Shown here: piece after piece, positions 32,163-40,728 of the stretch
Position numbering within the stretch: the stretch's first letter is position 1
Layout: each line of letters begins with the position of its first letter
Assembly (NCBI RefSeq): GCF_009687885.1
Contig: NZ_BLAF01000058.1
Coordinates: 1-64,000, forward strand
Origin: Acrocarpospora pleiomorpha
GTDB taxonomy: Bacteria; Actinomycetota; Actinomycetes; Streptosporangiales; Streptosporangiaceae
Length of the DNA stretch: 64,000 bases
Direction of reading: 5' to 3'
The notes under the pieces: model-generated
The model's input: only the letters and a program-made list of their open reading frames with translations
Told to the model about the DNA's origin: nothing
Databases searched by the model: none
Translations under genes and position numbers: made by a program

Positions 32163-34106
32163 CTAGTCGTTCGCTGGTGGGCACGCCACGGCTGTTTGGG
32201 GGTGGTAGGTGGTGGTGGTGCTTTCGATTTTGGGGGCGCCGCCGGTCAGGGGCGTACTGGTGCGGGTGGTTTTGATGGTGAAGCCGTCCGCGCCGGCGAT
32301 GGGGACGCAGTTTTGGGCGGGGCCCTGAGTTGCGGGGCGGGGGATGATCTTGGTTCGGGTGGATTGTTTGATTTCGACGTTGTCGCGGGCGGTGCTCCAG
32401 AGGGCGACCGTGACCGCGGTGTCGGTGGCGGTCGCGCGGATCAGGACGCCGTGTGGGGAGTCGTTGCGCCAGCGTAGGTCGGGGCCTGGATAGGAGATGG
32501 CGACTTCGAGGCCGGGTGGGTACTGGGGGACGAAGTTCTCATGTGGGGTGGCCTCGACTGTTTCGAAGCCGCCGTAGAGAACCGCCTGGTACATGGCGGT
32601 GGCGAACTGGGAGATTCCGGCCACGTCCTGGCCGCGCTTGCCGCGCACCTCGACTGCCTCGACCGAGCCGCTGTAGCCGAGTACGCCCTCGCGGCGGCCG
32701 GTCGCCGCGTTCAGCGAGAACGTCTCGCCCGGTTTGACGACGCGGCCGTCGAGCAGGCGGGCGACGGTCTGGATGTTGCTGACCCGGGGCTGGCAGCAGG
32801 GGAACTCCGACGTGCGCGTGCTGATCTGCTCTTTGATGCCGAGCGTGACCGCCTCGTCGTCGCCGAGCGCGGGTTGCGCCACCGTCAGCGGGACCGTCAC
32901 CTGGTGGCTGCCGCCGGCGCCGATCTCCTTGAGCACGGCGGCGCTCAGGTCGTCGGTGTCCACAGCCCGGCCGGCCTTGGCCTTCACCAGGACGGGACGA
33001 CCGCCTGACGTGGTGAACGTGGCGTCCCTGGGAGCCAGTTCCGGCGGGACCAGCGGGAGCCCCCGCACGGCCGCGGCGGCGTCGAAACGCACGTCCAGAC
33101 CGCCGGATCCGTCCGCGTAGAAGACCAGATGAGCGGCGACGTCCGCCTGCGTGAGCTCGATCACCGCGTCCTTCGTCACCAGCGTCAGCGGCGTGGAGAC
33201 CGCCCGCCTGGCCCAGGAGACCGCCTCGGTGACCCCCGACCTGGTGACCGTCGGCCGGACCGGCTTGGGTTCCACTTCGACCATGAGATCCGGGCTGAGG
33301 TACGCCTTCTGTACGTCCGCGGCGATATCCTCCACGTCGATGGCGACCCCGGCCTGGGGTTCTATCGCGATCGGGCGGATGCCGTCGAAGTGGACCCCGC
33401 CTTCGACCATCTTCTTTTCGAGTTCCGAAGCCACGCTGGTGGAGATCACATTCAGCAGTTTGGCGCGGTCGACCGCGGTCACCGGTTCGATCTCGCGCTG
33501 GCCGGTGAGGCCTTGCCATACCTCGAACGGGCTGGGGAAACCCGCGGGGGCCGATCTGATCGTCGCGGGTATGTCCAGGGAGAGGCCGCTGTCTTCCGGG
33601 TTCAGGCTGACTCGCTGGTGGCCTTGTTTGATCACGATGGCGGTGGCGATGTGGCCGGCCATCCTCGCCCTTAATCGGTCTTCGGCCTCGACCGGAGTGA
33701 GGCCGCCGATGTCCACGCCGAGGATCGTGGTGCCCGGCAGGACCCGCCCCATCATGACCCCCGCCGGGACCAGGTAGACCAGCAGCACCATGATGAGCAG
33801 GATGATCGCCAGCAGGCGGCCCCAGCGTAACCCTGGTTCCTCTGGTTCCGGCGCGAGATCCGGGGGGACTGCCATGGCGGATTTGGCTCCCGCCATCGGC
33901 CACGGCTCGACCGTCGCGGGCGGGGGGAGTTGACTGTCCTGAGTGGTCGATGTCGTGAGCGGGCGGCTACCGAAAATGTCGGAGGAAACACCGGGCGGAA
34001 GGGAGCTCGTAGCCGGGCGCACCGGGTGCCGCCGCCGCGGAACGGGCGGAGCCGCCGCCGCGACCGGGTCCGTCGGCGGATCGATGGACGCTCCGGCGTT
34101 CCGCAC
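32163..34106 (-). CDS. VanW-family protein with peptidoglycan-binding-like repeats, membrane-anchored
   Basis: This 647-residue protein has a long cytoplasmic Pro-rich tail, one membrane segment (about residues 103-122; LLAIILLIMVLLVYLVPAGV) and a large extracytoplasmic part. Two putative peptidoglycan-binding_4 type repeats (about 150-260 and 300-410) precede the VanW domain (ISTRTSEFPCCQPRVSNIQ, KPGETFSLNAATGRREG, QDVAGISQFATAMYQAVLYGG). VanW proteins are linked to the cell wall but have no firm activity. The start is GTG with GGAGGAG upstream. The C-terminal tail is Thr-rich. Confidence 0.88.
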   Translation of the reverse strand: MRNAGASIDPPTDPVAAAAPPVPRRRHPVRPATSSLPPGVSSDIFGSRPLTTSTTQDSQLPPPATVEPWPMAGAKSAMAVPPDLAPEPEEPGLRWGRLLAIILLIMVLLVYLVPAGVMMGRVLPGTTILGVDIGGLTPVEAEDRLRARMAGHIATAIVIKQGHQRVSLNPEDSGLSLDIPATIRSAPAGFPSPFEVWQGLTGQREIEPVTAVDRAKLLNVISTSVASELEKKMVEGGVHFDGIRPIAIEPQAGVAIDVEDIAADVQKAYLSPDLMVEVEPKPVRPTVTRSGVTEAVSWARRAVSTPLTLVTKDAVIELTQADVAAHLVFYADGSGGLDVRFDAAAAVRGLPLVPPELAPRDATFTTSGGRPVLVKAKAGRAVDTDDLSAAVLKEIGAGGSHQVTVPLTVAQPALGDDEAVTLGIKEQISTRTSEFPCCQPRVSNIQTVARLLDGRVVKPGETFSLNAATGRREGVLGYSGSVEAVEVRGKRGQDVAGISQFATAMYQAVLYGGFETVEATPHENFVPQYPPGLEVAISYPGPDLRWRNDSPHGVLIRATATDTAVTVALWSTARDNVEIKQSTRTKIIPRPATQGPAQNCVPIAGADGFTIKTTRTSTPLTGGAPKIESTTTTYHPQTAVACPPAND

Positions 34107-34435
34107 GCCTCGCTCTCCTCCGGCTCAGGGGAATCACCCTTCAGTTAACCCTAAAGCACCCTCTTCTGGATATGTCACAAAATCAAGCCCTTCTACTTGT
34201 CATCAACCCCGTCAAGTCCCCCAAACAACCAACACCCCACCTATGACGTACGCATTCGACGAAGTGAGCGGTTTGCGCGAACGCGTCACGCACTACGCCC
34301 AGCTGTCGATGGCCAGTGGAGCGGCTGCCCCTACCGCGGCAAAGGGCAGAGCGTCGGCGACGCGCTGCGGGAAGGCGCTGAAGCGTTCGATGTTCGGGCG
34401 ATAAGCGGTTCGATTCTCCCTTGGTTCCTGTGCCC
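34107..34435. other. Non-coding region, nothing identified
   Basis: The stretch separates the VanW-family and protease genes. A short forward frame (MTYAFDEVSGLRERVTHYAQ) looks superficially protein-like but lacks a ribosome site and loses that character after 25 codons. I see no RNA gene or repeat. Confidence 0.5.
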
Positions 34436-34464
34436 GGGCGGCGTGACAACCGGTCACGCCGCCC
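34436..34464 (-). terminator. Hairpin terminator after the protease gene
   Basis: A perfect 12-bp stem, GGGCGGCGTGAC with GTCACGCCGCCC, has a 5-base loop and begins eight bases after the stop codon. Confidence 0.75.
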
Positions 34465-34472
34465 GTCGCCGA

Positions 34473-35543
34473 TCAGGAGAGGAAGCTGCCGTAGCGGCCG
34501 TTGAGGATGCTGTTCTTCTGTGCCTGGCTGAAGGTGCAGTTCGGGTAGCTGTAGAAGGTCGCCGACATGCACGTTCCGTCGGTGGAGGTGGCGTCGGGCA
34601 GGCCGAACGCGTGCCCCAGCTCGTGGACCATGCCGCCGTACCACCGATTCATCGGGCCGTTGATACCCGCGGCGCCGTCGGCGTCGTGGCCGCTGAGGAT
34701 CACCCACCCGTTGCCGCCGCCACCACCGGCGCCGTCACCTTCGGCGCTGATCTCGCCGACGTTGATCCAACGGCTGTCCGGTGCGCCGAGGCCGAACTTG
34801 CGGCGCAGCTCGGCCTGCATGTTGCACACCGACCACCAGTACTTGTCGCCGCAGTTCGGCGTGTTCTCGTACCAGCTTTGGAGCTGGTCTCCGTTGACGA
34901 CCTCGACGACCGGGTTGTTCAGCGTGAACGTCTTGCCCAGTTGCTGCCTGAAGAAGCGCTGCGCCTCCTGGACGACCTTGGCTATGCCGTCCGGGTACCG
35001 CTGGTCGTACGCGACGTTCGACGGCTTGAGCCAGAAGACCCGCACCGTCCGCACCGGCGGAGTGCTCGGCGACGGCGAAGCCGATGGTGACGGTGACGGG
35101 CTTGGGCTTGGGGAAGCTGTCACGCTGCCCGTGCAGGTGACACCGTTGAGGGTGAAGCTCGCCGGCACGGGATTGCTGGAGTTGTTCCACGTGCCGTTGA
35201 ATCCGAACGAGGTGCTGGCGCCCGTTGCCAGCGAGCCGTTCCAGCTCGCGTTGGACGCGGTCACCGCACTGCCGCTCTGCGTCACGCCGGCATTCCAGGC
35301 CTGGCTGATCGTCTGGCCCGCGCCGAAGGTCCAGCGCAGGGTCCAGCTCCCGAGTGGATCACCGAGGTTCTTGATCGTGACGTTGGCGCCGAAACCGCCG
35401 CCCCACTGCGTGCCGACGGTGTAGGTGACCTGACAGCCGGCCGCGGCAGCGTGTGCCGTAGCCGTGGCCCCCATCGCGGCGCCGGCCAGGCAGGCGGCTA
35501 AGACCCCGGCGACAAGGCCCATGTGTAATCGTCGTTGATGCAT
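34473..35543 (-). CDS. Secreted CBM2 and metzincin-type metalloprotease
   Basis: This 356-residue exported protein has a signal peptide (cut near ATAHAAA), a CBM2 cellulose-binding module (about 35-135; CQVTYTVGTQWGGGFGANVT, ASTSFGFNGTWNNSSNPVPA), a Ser-Pro linker and a C-terminal domain with MVHELGHAFGLPDATSTDG and CMSA. HExxHxxGxxD with a following Met is the zinc site and Met-turn of metzincins; Asp as third ligand recalls snapalysin (M7). The binding of cellulose plus proteolysis suggests action on plant debris. ATG 35543 has GGAGG upstream. LacI-like sites precede it. Confidence 0.82.
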   Translation of the reverse strand: MHQRRLHMGLVAGVLAACLAGAAMGATATAHAAAAGCQVTYTVGTQWGGGFGANVTIKNLGDPLGSWTLRWTFGAGQTISQAWNAGVTQSGSAVTASNASWNGSLATGASTSFGFNGTWNNSSNPVPASFTLNGVTCTGSVTASPSPSPSPSPSASPSPSTPPVRTVRVFWLKPSNVAYDQRYPDGIAKVVQEAQRFFRQQLGKTFTLNNPVVEVVNGDQLQSWYENTPNCGDKYWWSVCNMQAELRRKFGLGAPDSRWINVGEISAEGDGAGGGGGNGWVILSGHDADGAAGINGPMNRWYGGMVHELGHAFGLPDATSTDGTCMSATFYSYPNCTFSQAQKNSILNGRYGSFLS

Positions 35544-35723
35544 CCCGTTCCTCCGTTGCGCCTCGAACCGCGCCGTGGTCCCACGAACTTCTCCGGGTCT
35601 ACGACGACCGCCGGCGCCGCGGTCGGTCCCACGGCCGCACATCGCAAGGGTCGGCGAGAGATGGCGTCACGGAGAGAGCGAGGACCACCATGACTACCTG
35701 CGATGATGGGGAAACCCGGAGAA

Positions 35724-35737
35724 TGTGAACGCTAACA
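35724..35737. promoter_or_regulatory. LacI-family-like operator upstream of the protease gene
   Basis: On the minus strand this reads TGTTAGCGTTCACA, an imperfect palindrome around a central CG, similar to LacI-type operators of the TGTTAGCGCTAACA kind. It lies 181 bases upstream of the protease start. The regulator is not identified. Confidence 0.45.
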
Positions 35738-35803
35738 ATTGGGTACGGTGCCGAACCGTCGCGGCTATGTCAACAAGCGTCGGCGGAAGCCCGCCGCGGT
35801 CAC

Positions 35804-35880
35804 GGTAAACGCTTTCGGAATTCGGAAAGTTTCAGACCGGGACACCGGGATCTAGCCGCCCGATCTCGGCAGAAAGCGTT
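35804..35880. promoter_or_regulatory. Two AAGCGTT-type half sites, possible LacI-family operators
   Basis: GTAAACGCTTTCGG at about 35805-35818 and AGAAAGCGTT at 35871-35880 are inverse copies of the same AAAGCGTTT-like core. With the site at 35724 they make three related motifs in 160 bases of otherwise featureless DNA. The assignment to a regulator is inference. Confidence 0.35.
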
Positions 35881-36076
35881 ATCCAAACTCAGGCTCGTGC
35901 CCAGGCTGCGGTCCGCTGATCAGCACATCAGCAGGTGTACGGAAGGGGTTCCTCTTGCGGTCAGGAGCGAGGTGCACGGGATATCGGCCTCTTGAACGGC
36001 AAGTGACCCGGTCCGGCCAGCCAACAGGGTGAGCAGACCGTCGCTATCGGGGCGGTGAATGCCTGGCGCCCGCCGC
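35881..36076. other. Non-coding region, nothing identified
   Basis: No gene, hairpin or repeat was recognised between the operator-like sites and the end of the sigma factor gene. Confidence 0.5.
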
Positions 36077-37222
36077 TCAACCGCGCAGTTGCGCGTTGAG
36101 CCGTGCGGCCTGTCGCGTGAGGTGGTCACGTTCGGGGAGGTTGGGCGCTGATCGGGCGGCTTCGGCGTAGAGGCGTGCCGCAGTGACTGGGTCACCGTCA
36201 CGCTCGTGCAGGTACGCCGCGGCGGCGGTGTGGCGGGGCAGGGCGGGGTCGAGCTCCGCCAGGGCGGCCAGGCCGGCCCGCGGGCCGTCGGCCTCGCCGA
36301 CCGCGACGGCCCGGTTGAGGCGGGCCACCGGGCTGTCGGTGAGGCGCACCAGTTCGTCGTACCACTCGACGATCTGCACCCAGTCGGTCTCCTCGGCCGT
36401 CAGGGCGTCGGCGTGCAGCGCGGCGATGGCGGCCTGGGCCTGGAACTCGCCCAGGCGGTCGCGGGTGAGAGCGATCTGGAGCACGTCGATGCCCTCGGCG
36501 ATCAGGCGGGTGTTCCACAGGCCGCGGTCCTGCTCGGCGAGGGGCACGAGCCTGCCGTCGGGGCCGGTCCGTGCCGGGCGCCGGGCGTGGTGCAGCAGCA
36601 TGAGCGCGAGCAGGCCCGCGACCTCCTCGTGGCTGGTCTTGGCCGCCAGTTGGCGAGTGAGCCGGATCGCCTCGGCGGCGAGGTCGACGTCGCCGGAGTA
36701 GCCCTCGTTGAAGACCAGGTAGAGCACGCGCAGCACGGTGGCGACGTCCCCCGGCTGGTTGAACCGGACGCCCGAGACGGTTCGCTTGGCCCTGCTGATC
36801 CGCTGGGCCATGGTCGCCTCCGGCACGAGGTAGGCCCGCGCGATCTGCCGCGTGGTCAGGCCGCCGACCGCGCGCAGCGTGAGCGCGACGGCCGAGGCCG
36901 GTGTCAGGGACGGATGCGCGCACAGGAAGTACAGCCGGAGCGTGTCGTCCGCCGCCTCGCCCGGGGCGGGCATGGGCTCGCCCTCGATGCGTATCTCGCG
37001 GTGCCGTCGGGAGGTATCGGCGCGGGCGGCGTCGAGGAACTTACGCCAGGCCACGGTGACCAGCCAGCCCTTGGGATCCCGCGGCGGGTCGTCCGGCCAT
37101 GCGCGCACGGCCTCGACCAGGGCGTCCTGCGCGGCGTCCTCGGCCGCCGCGAAGTCGGCTCCGCGACGGACGAGGACGCCGATCACCGCGGGCACCAGCT
37201 CCCGCAGCAGCGACTCGTTCAC
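36077..37222 (-). CDS. ECF42-type RNA polymerase sigma factor
   Basis: This 381-residue protein has ECF sigma region 2 (residues 10-75; EDAAQDALVEAVRAWP), region 4 (about 110-165; LTTRQIARAYLVPEATMAQRISRAKR) and a long C-terminal TPR-like extension (residues 180-381, RLNRAVAVGEADGPRAGLAAL). The extension and the upstream YCII/DGPF gene are diagnostic of the ECF42 group, where no anti-sigma factor is present and the extension controls activity. GTG 37222 overlaps the upstream stop (GTGA). Two candidate target promoters of this factor lie at 37678 and 38254. Confidence 0.92.
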   Translation of the reverse strand: MNESLLRELVPAVIGVLVRRGADFAAAEDAAQDALVEAVRAWPDDPPRDPKGWLVTVAWRKFLDAARADTSRRHREIRIEGEPMPAPGEAADDTLRLYFLCAHPSLTPASAVALTLRAVGGLTTRQIARAYLVPEATMAQRISRAKRTVSGVRFNQPGDVATVLRVLYLVFNEGYSGDVDLAAEAIRLTRQLAAKTSHEEVAGLLALMLLHHARRPARTGPDGRLVPLAEQDRGLWNTRLIAEGIDVLQIALTRDRLGEFQAQAAIAALHADALTAEETDWVQIVEWYDELVRLTDSPVARLNRAVAVGEADGPRAGLAALAELDPALPRHTAAAAYLHERDGDPVTAARLYAEAARSAPNLPERDHLTRQAARLNAQLRG

Positions 37223-37626
37223 TCGGTCACCGTGGGCGGCTCGGCCAGGAAGGGGCGCACCTCGAGCCATTCGTGGATGGGCTTGCCACCCGCACCCGGA
37301 GCCGCGGACAGTTCGCCGGCCAGTTCGAGCGCCCGCTCGTAGGTCTCGACGTCGATCACCATCCAGCCGGCGATCAGGTCCTTGGTCTCCGCGAACGGGC
37401 CGTCGGTGACCGGCGGCCGCCCCTCGCCGTCGTAGCGGACGAACGTGCCCTCCGGGGAGAGCGCCTGAGAGTCGACGAACTCGCCGGTGCCCTCGAGCCG
37501 AGCGGCGAAGTCCCGCATGTACTGCACGTGGTCCGAGATCTCCTCCGGCGTCCAGTGGGCCATCGGCACGTCGTTGACCGATGCCGGCGCGCCCCGGTAG
37601 TGCTTGAGCAGCAGATACTTGGCCAT
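37219..37626 (-). CDS. YCII-related DGPF-domain protein
   Basis: This 135-residue protein has an alpha-beta ferredoxin-like fold with the motif PVTDGPFAETKDLIAGWMVID that names the DGPF family. Such proteins are the fixed partners and main targets of ECF42 sigma factors; their reaction is unknown. The start is one of two adjacent ATG codons after AAGGAG; I use the second. It overlaps the sigma gene by four bases and is preceded by a TGTCGA-N17-CGTC promoter. Confidence 0.92.
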   Translation of the reverse strand: MAKYLLLKHYRGAPASVNDVPMAHWTPEEISDHVQYMRDFAARLEGTGEFVDSQALSPEGTFVRYDGEGRPPVTDGPFAETKDLIAGWMVIDVETYERALELAGELSAAPGAGGKPIHEWLEVRPFLAEPPTVTE

Positions 37627-37677
37627 CATGTTCTCCTTGGTGCGGTACGGCCCATTGTGGCCGTGTTCACTGCCGGG

Positions 37678-37704
37678 GACGGAGCCGCGCGCGGGTTCTC
37701 GACA
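37678..37704 (-). promoter_or_regulatory. Candidate ECF42 promoter of the DGPF-sigma operon
   Basis: On the minus strand -35 TGTCGA (37699-37704) and -10 CGTC (37678-37681) are separated by 17 bases. It agrees with the TGTCGA / CGWC consensus reported for ECF42 promoters and has the same spacing as the site at 38254. Confidence 0.8.
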
Positions 37705-37760
37705 TGCCACCGCGATATTTCCTGGCGGACTTCACAGACTCCGCGTACCGCGACGGGCTG

Positions 37761-38201
37761 TTAGCTGAGCTGCTCGGCCAGCGCGACGATGATCCCCTCG
37801 GGGCCGCGGACGTAGCAGAGCCGGTAGCTGTCCTCGTACTGGGCCAGCTCACCGACGAGTTCGGCGCCGTGAGTGCGCAGGCGGGCAACGACGTCCTCGA
37901 TGTCGTCGACGGCGAACATGACGCGATGCATGCCCAGCGTGTTGTGCGGCGGGTTATGCGGTCTGGCGCCGATCGCCGCGGGGGTGTGGTACTTCGCCAG
38001 TTCCAGCCGGCCGTGGCCGTCTGGGGTCCGCATCATCGCGATGTCGCAGCGGACGCCGTCGAGTCCGACGGTGCGGTCCGCCCAGAGGCCCTCGATCTGC
38101 GCTTTGCCCTCCAGCTCCATGCCGAGTTCTACGAAGAACGCAATGGCAGCCTCAAGGTCATCGACGACAATGCCGACGTTGTCCATCCGCTGGAGCGTCA
38201 T
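37761..38201 (-). CDS. VOC-family (glyoxalase-like) protein
   Basis: This 146-residue protein is a vicinal oxygen chelate fold of two beta-alpha-beta-beta-beta units: MDNVGIVVDDLEAAIAFFVELG and HRVMFAVDDIEDVVARLRTHG, ending YVRGPEGIIVALAEQL. A metal site is likely (first-half Asn-Val strand, second-half His and Glu). VOC proteins in ECF42 neighbourhoods are common; the reaction could be extradiol dioxygenase or glyoxalase-like. AAGGAG precedes the ATG. It has its own ECF42-type promoter, so it is probably a third member of the regulon. Confidence 0.9.
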   Translation of the reverse strand: MTLQRMDNVGIVVDDLEAAIAFFVELGMELEGKAQIEGLWADRTVGLDGVRCDIAMMRTPDGHGRLELAKYHTPAAIGARPHNPPHNTLGMHRVMFAVDDIEDVVARLRTHGAELVGELAQYEDSYRLCYVRGPEGIIVALAEQLS

Positions 38202-38253
38202 GGTGGTTCTCCTTCTTCGTCGCGCGGCCCGTCGTGGCCACTGGTGTACCTAG

Positions 38254-38280
38254 GACGGAGCCAGCGCCACATTCTCGACA
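38254..38280 (-). promoter_or_regulatory. Candidate ECF42 promoter of the VOC gene
   Basis: On the minus strand TGTCGA (38275-38280) and CGTC (38254-38257) are 17 bases apart. Beyond the boxes it shares TGTCGAGAA at the -35 and GGCTCCGTC at the -10 with the promoter at 37678. Confidence 0.8.
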
Positions 38281-38333
38281 CCCGGTGTCCCCGCCCGCCC
38301 AAGTGGCCGCCGGAACGAAGCGACGGCCGATCC

Positions 38334-38390
38334 GTGGTTCTCCCACCCAACCCTTTGATTTCCCACGGTCTCCGCCCGTCCCCGCCGCCC
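38334..38390 (-). repeat. Dispersed intergenic repeat, copy D
   Basis: On the minus strand it reads GGACGGGCGGAGACCGTGGG, AAATCAAAGGG, then TTGGGTGGGAGAACCAC. The last G-tract of the quadruplex motif is missing. Confidence 0.8.
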
Positions 38391-38424
38391 CGTGGTCGCC
38401 CGAACCAAGCAGCAGCTTGATCCC

Positions 38425-38487
38425 GTGGTCCTCCCACTCACCCAGCCCTTTGATTTCCCCCGGGCTCCGCCCGCCCCCGCCATCGCC
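38425..38487 (-). repeat. Dispersed intergenic repeat, copy E
   Basis: On the minus strand it reads GGGCGGAGCCCGGGGGAAAT, CAAAGGG, then CTGGGTGAGTGGGAGGACCAC with one G-to-A change in the tail. It is 35 bp from copy D in the same direction. The stretch between it and the Nudix gene (38488-38655) shows nothing else. Confidence 0.8.
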
Positions 38488-38655
38488 CCTTCCGGGCTTC
38501 GCCCGTCCCGCAGTGGATTTCCCACCCATGGAGACAAGCCATTTGGGGACGGGGGTTTGTCCCTGGCTGACCTGCTACTTCCGTGCGTGGGCACGTGCTT
38601 CCTCCGCTTTGGCGGATGGGCGCGAGTCGCTCGTCCCGTAGCTGCGGGGGGGCGT

Positions 38656-39135
38656 TTAGCGAGTGGCGGGCAGGTAGACGGGGCGGCCGGTCTGGCGGGC
38701 TTCGCGGGCGGCGGGGATGCGGGGGGCGGTGAGGTCGGGCAGTCGGGCGGAGGCTTCCTTCCAGCTGAAGAAATCGAAGTCGTCGAGTTCGTCGGTCTGC
38801 AACCGGATCAGGCCGGGATCAGCGACGAGGCCGCCGTCGAACAGGAAGTTGATCATTGGTTTGGGGCGGTCACCCAGCGGCGGCACGAAGTCCACGACCA
38901 GCAGGGCCCGGGCCTCGATCTTCAGGCCGGTCTCCTCGACGACCTCGCGTTCGGCGCACTCATGGGGCTGCTCGTCAGGGTCGAGGATGCCGCCTGGCAG
39001 CGCCCAATAGTCCCGGTAGTTGGGCTTGACCAGCAGGACTCGGTCACGGTCGTCGGTGAGCAGGACAATCGCCGACACGTAGGCGGTCGGAAGGGTGGGA
39101 TACCAGTCTTTGGGTTCCAGATATGGCGCTGCCAC
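38656..39135 (-). CDS. Nudix hydrolase
   Basis: This 159-residue protein has the Nudix box G-x5-E-x7-REVVEETG in GGILDPDEQPHECAEREVVE followed by ETGLKI (residues 50-75). The N-terminal YVSAIVLLTDDRDRVLLVKPNY is the usual first strand. Nudix enzymes hydrolyse nucleoside diphosphates linked to another group; the substrate is not apparent. It starts with GTG after AAGGGGG and stands alone. Confidence 0.92.
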   Translation of the reverse strand: MAAPYLEPKDWYPTLPTAYVSAIVLLTDDRDRVLLVKPNYRDYWALPGGILDPDEQPHECAEREVVEETGLKIEARALLVVDFVPPLGDRPKPMINFLFDGGLVADPGLIRLQTDELDDFDFFSWKEASARLPDLTAPRIPAAREARQTGRPVYLPATR

Positions 39136-39191
39136 CCCCTTGACGGTACTCCAGCGCAGCGGGAGCGGTCGGAAATCCCCGTCCCCGGAAG

Positions 39192-39218
39192 TGCTCGCCC
39201 CCGGCGTGGGGGCGAGCA
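39192..39218 (-). terminator. Hairpin terminator of the gatCAB operon
   Basis: The stem TGCTCGCCCC with GGGGCGAGCA (extended by one more pair) has a 5-base loop and starts seven bases after the gatB stop. Confidence 0.75.
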
Positions 39219-39225
39219 GGTTGGG

Positions 39226-40728
39226 TTACTCCGTTACGCCTAGTTTGTCGAGGATGAGTTGGCGGGCTCGGCCGGCGTCGGCTTTGCCGCGGCTGGCCTT
39301 CATGACGCCGCCGACCAGGGCGCCTACGGCTGCGATCTTGCCACCGCGGATCTTGTCGGCCGCGTCGGCGTTGGCGGCGATGACCTGGTCGATGATCGTG
39401 GACAGTTCGCCGTCGTCGTTGACGATCTGCAGGCCGCGGGCCGCGACCACGTCGTCAGGGGAGCCCTCTCCGGCCAGCACGCCTTCCAGCACCTGCCGGG
39501 CGAGCTTGTCGTTGAGCGCACCTGAGGCGACCAGTTCCGTCACCCGGGCGATCTGAGCGGGCGTGATCGGCAGCTCGGCCAGTGACGTGCCCGCCTCGTT
39601 GGCGCGACGGGCCAGCTCGCCCATCCACCACTTGCGCGCATCCGCCGCCGGAGCCCCGGCCGCCACCGTCACCTCGACCAGGCCGAACGCGTCGGCGTTG
39701 TGCATGGCGGCCATGTCCAGGTCGGACACCCCCCATTCGGCCTGCAGCCGGCGACGCCGTACCGACGGAAGCTCGGGCAGTTCGGCCTTGAGGCGGGCCA
39801 CCCACGTGGGGTCGGGCTCGATCGGCACCAGGTCGGGCTCGGGGAAGTAGCGGTAGTCCTGCGCCTCCTCCTTGGAGCGCCCGGACGTGGTCAGGCCGGT
39901 GTCCTCGTGGAAGTGCCGCGTCTCCTGGACGATCCGCCCGCCGTCCGCGAGGATCGCGGCCTGCCGCTCGATCTCGCTGCGGACCGACCGCTCGATGCTG
40001 CGCAGCGAGTTGACGTTCTTGGTCTCGGTCCTGGTCCCCCACTCGGAGGAGCCGCGCGGCATCAGCGAGACGTTGACGTCGCACCGCATGGACCCTTCCT
40101 CCATCCGCACGTCGGACACGCCCAGCGACCGCATCACCTCGCGCAGCTCGGTCGCGTACGCCCGCGCGACCTCCGGCGCGAGCCGATCCGTCCCCGGAAT
40201 CGGCTTGGTCACGATCTCGACCAGCGGGATCCCGGCCCGGTTGTAGTCGACGATCGAGTAGTCCGCGCCCTGGATCCGCCCGGTCGCGCCCCCCACATGG
40301 GTGGACTTGCCGGTGTCCTCCTCCAGATGCACCCGCTCGATCTCGATCCGGACCGTCTTCCCGTCCACCTCGACATCCAGATACCCGTCGAAGCACAACG
40401 GCTCGTCATACTGGCTGATCTGGTAGTTCTTCGGCATGTCCGGGTAGAAGTAGTTCTTCCGCGCGAACCTGCACCAGCCGGCGATCGAGCAGTTCAGCGC
40501 CAGCCCGATTCGGATCGTGGACTCGATCGCGGTCTCGTTGGCCGTCGGCAGTGAGCCGGGCAGGGCCAGGCAGACCGGGCAGACGTGCGTGTTCGGCGGC
40601 GCGCCGAAGGTGGTCGGGCACCCGCAGAACATCTTCGACGCGGTGCCCAGCTCCACGTGCGTCTCAAGACCGAGCACCGGCTCGAACTGCGCCAGCGCCT
40701 CGTCGTACGGCATCAGCGTCTCGGTCAC
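39226..40728 (-). CDS. gatB: Aspartyl/glutamyl-tRNA amidotransferase subunit B
   Basis: GatB is the kinase and tRNA-binding part of GatCAB, which turns Glu-tRNA-Gln (and Asp-tRNA-Asn) into the amidated form. The 500-residue protein shows VLGLETHVELGTASKMFCGCPT with zinc ligands (C..C at 37-39 and CPVC), KNYQISQYDEPLC and the C-terminal YqeY-like domain ending ADAGRARQLILDKLGVTE. GTG 40728 overlaps the gatA stop (GTGA). Confidence 0.97.
   Translation of the reverse strand: MTETLMPYDEALAQFEPVLGLETHVELGTASKMFCGCPTTFGAPPNTHVCPVCLALPGSLPTANETAIESTIRIGLALNCSIAGWCRFARKNYFYPDMPKNYQISQYDEPLCFDGYLDVEVDGKTVRIEIERVHLEEDTGKSTHVGGATGRIQGADYSIVDYNRAGIPLVEIVTKPIPGTDRLAPEVARAYATELREVMRSLGVSDVRMEEGSMRCDVNVSLMPRGSSEWGTRTETKNVNSLRSIERSVRSEIERQAAILADGGRIVQETRHFHEDTGLTTSGRSKEEAQDYRYFPEPDLVPIEPDPTWVARLKAELPELPSVRRRRLQAEWGVSDLDMAAMHNADAFGLVEVTVAAGAPAADARKWWMGELARRANEAGTSLAELPITPAQIARVTELVASGALNDKLARQVLEGVLAGEGSPDDVVAARGLQIVNDDGELSTIIDQVIAANADAADKIRGGKIAAVGALVGGVMKASRGKADAGRARQLILDKLGVTE

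Noticed and set aside
34242..34404. Possible small gene starting MTYAFDEVSG
   Set aside because: No Shine-Dalgarno or -10 at a leaderless distance, and the composition turns Ala/Arg-rich after about 25 codons.
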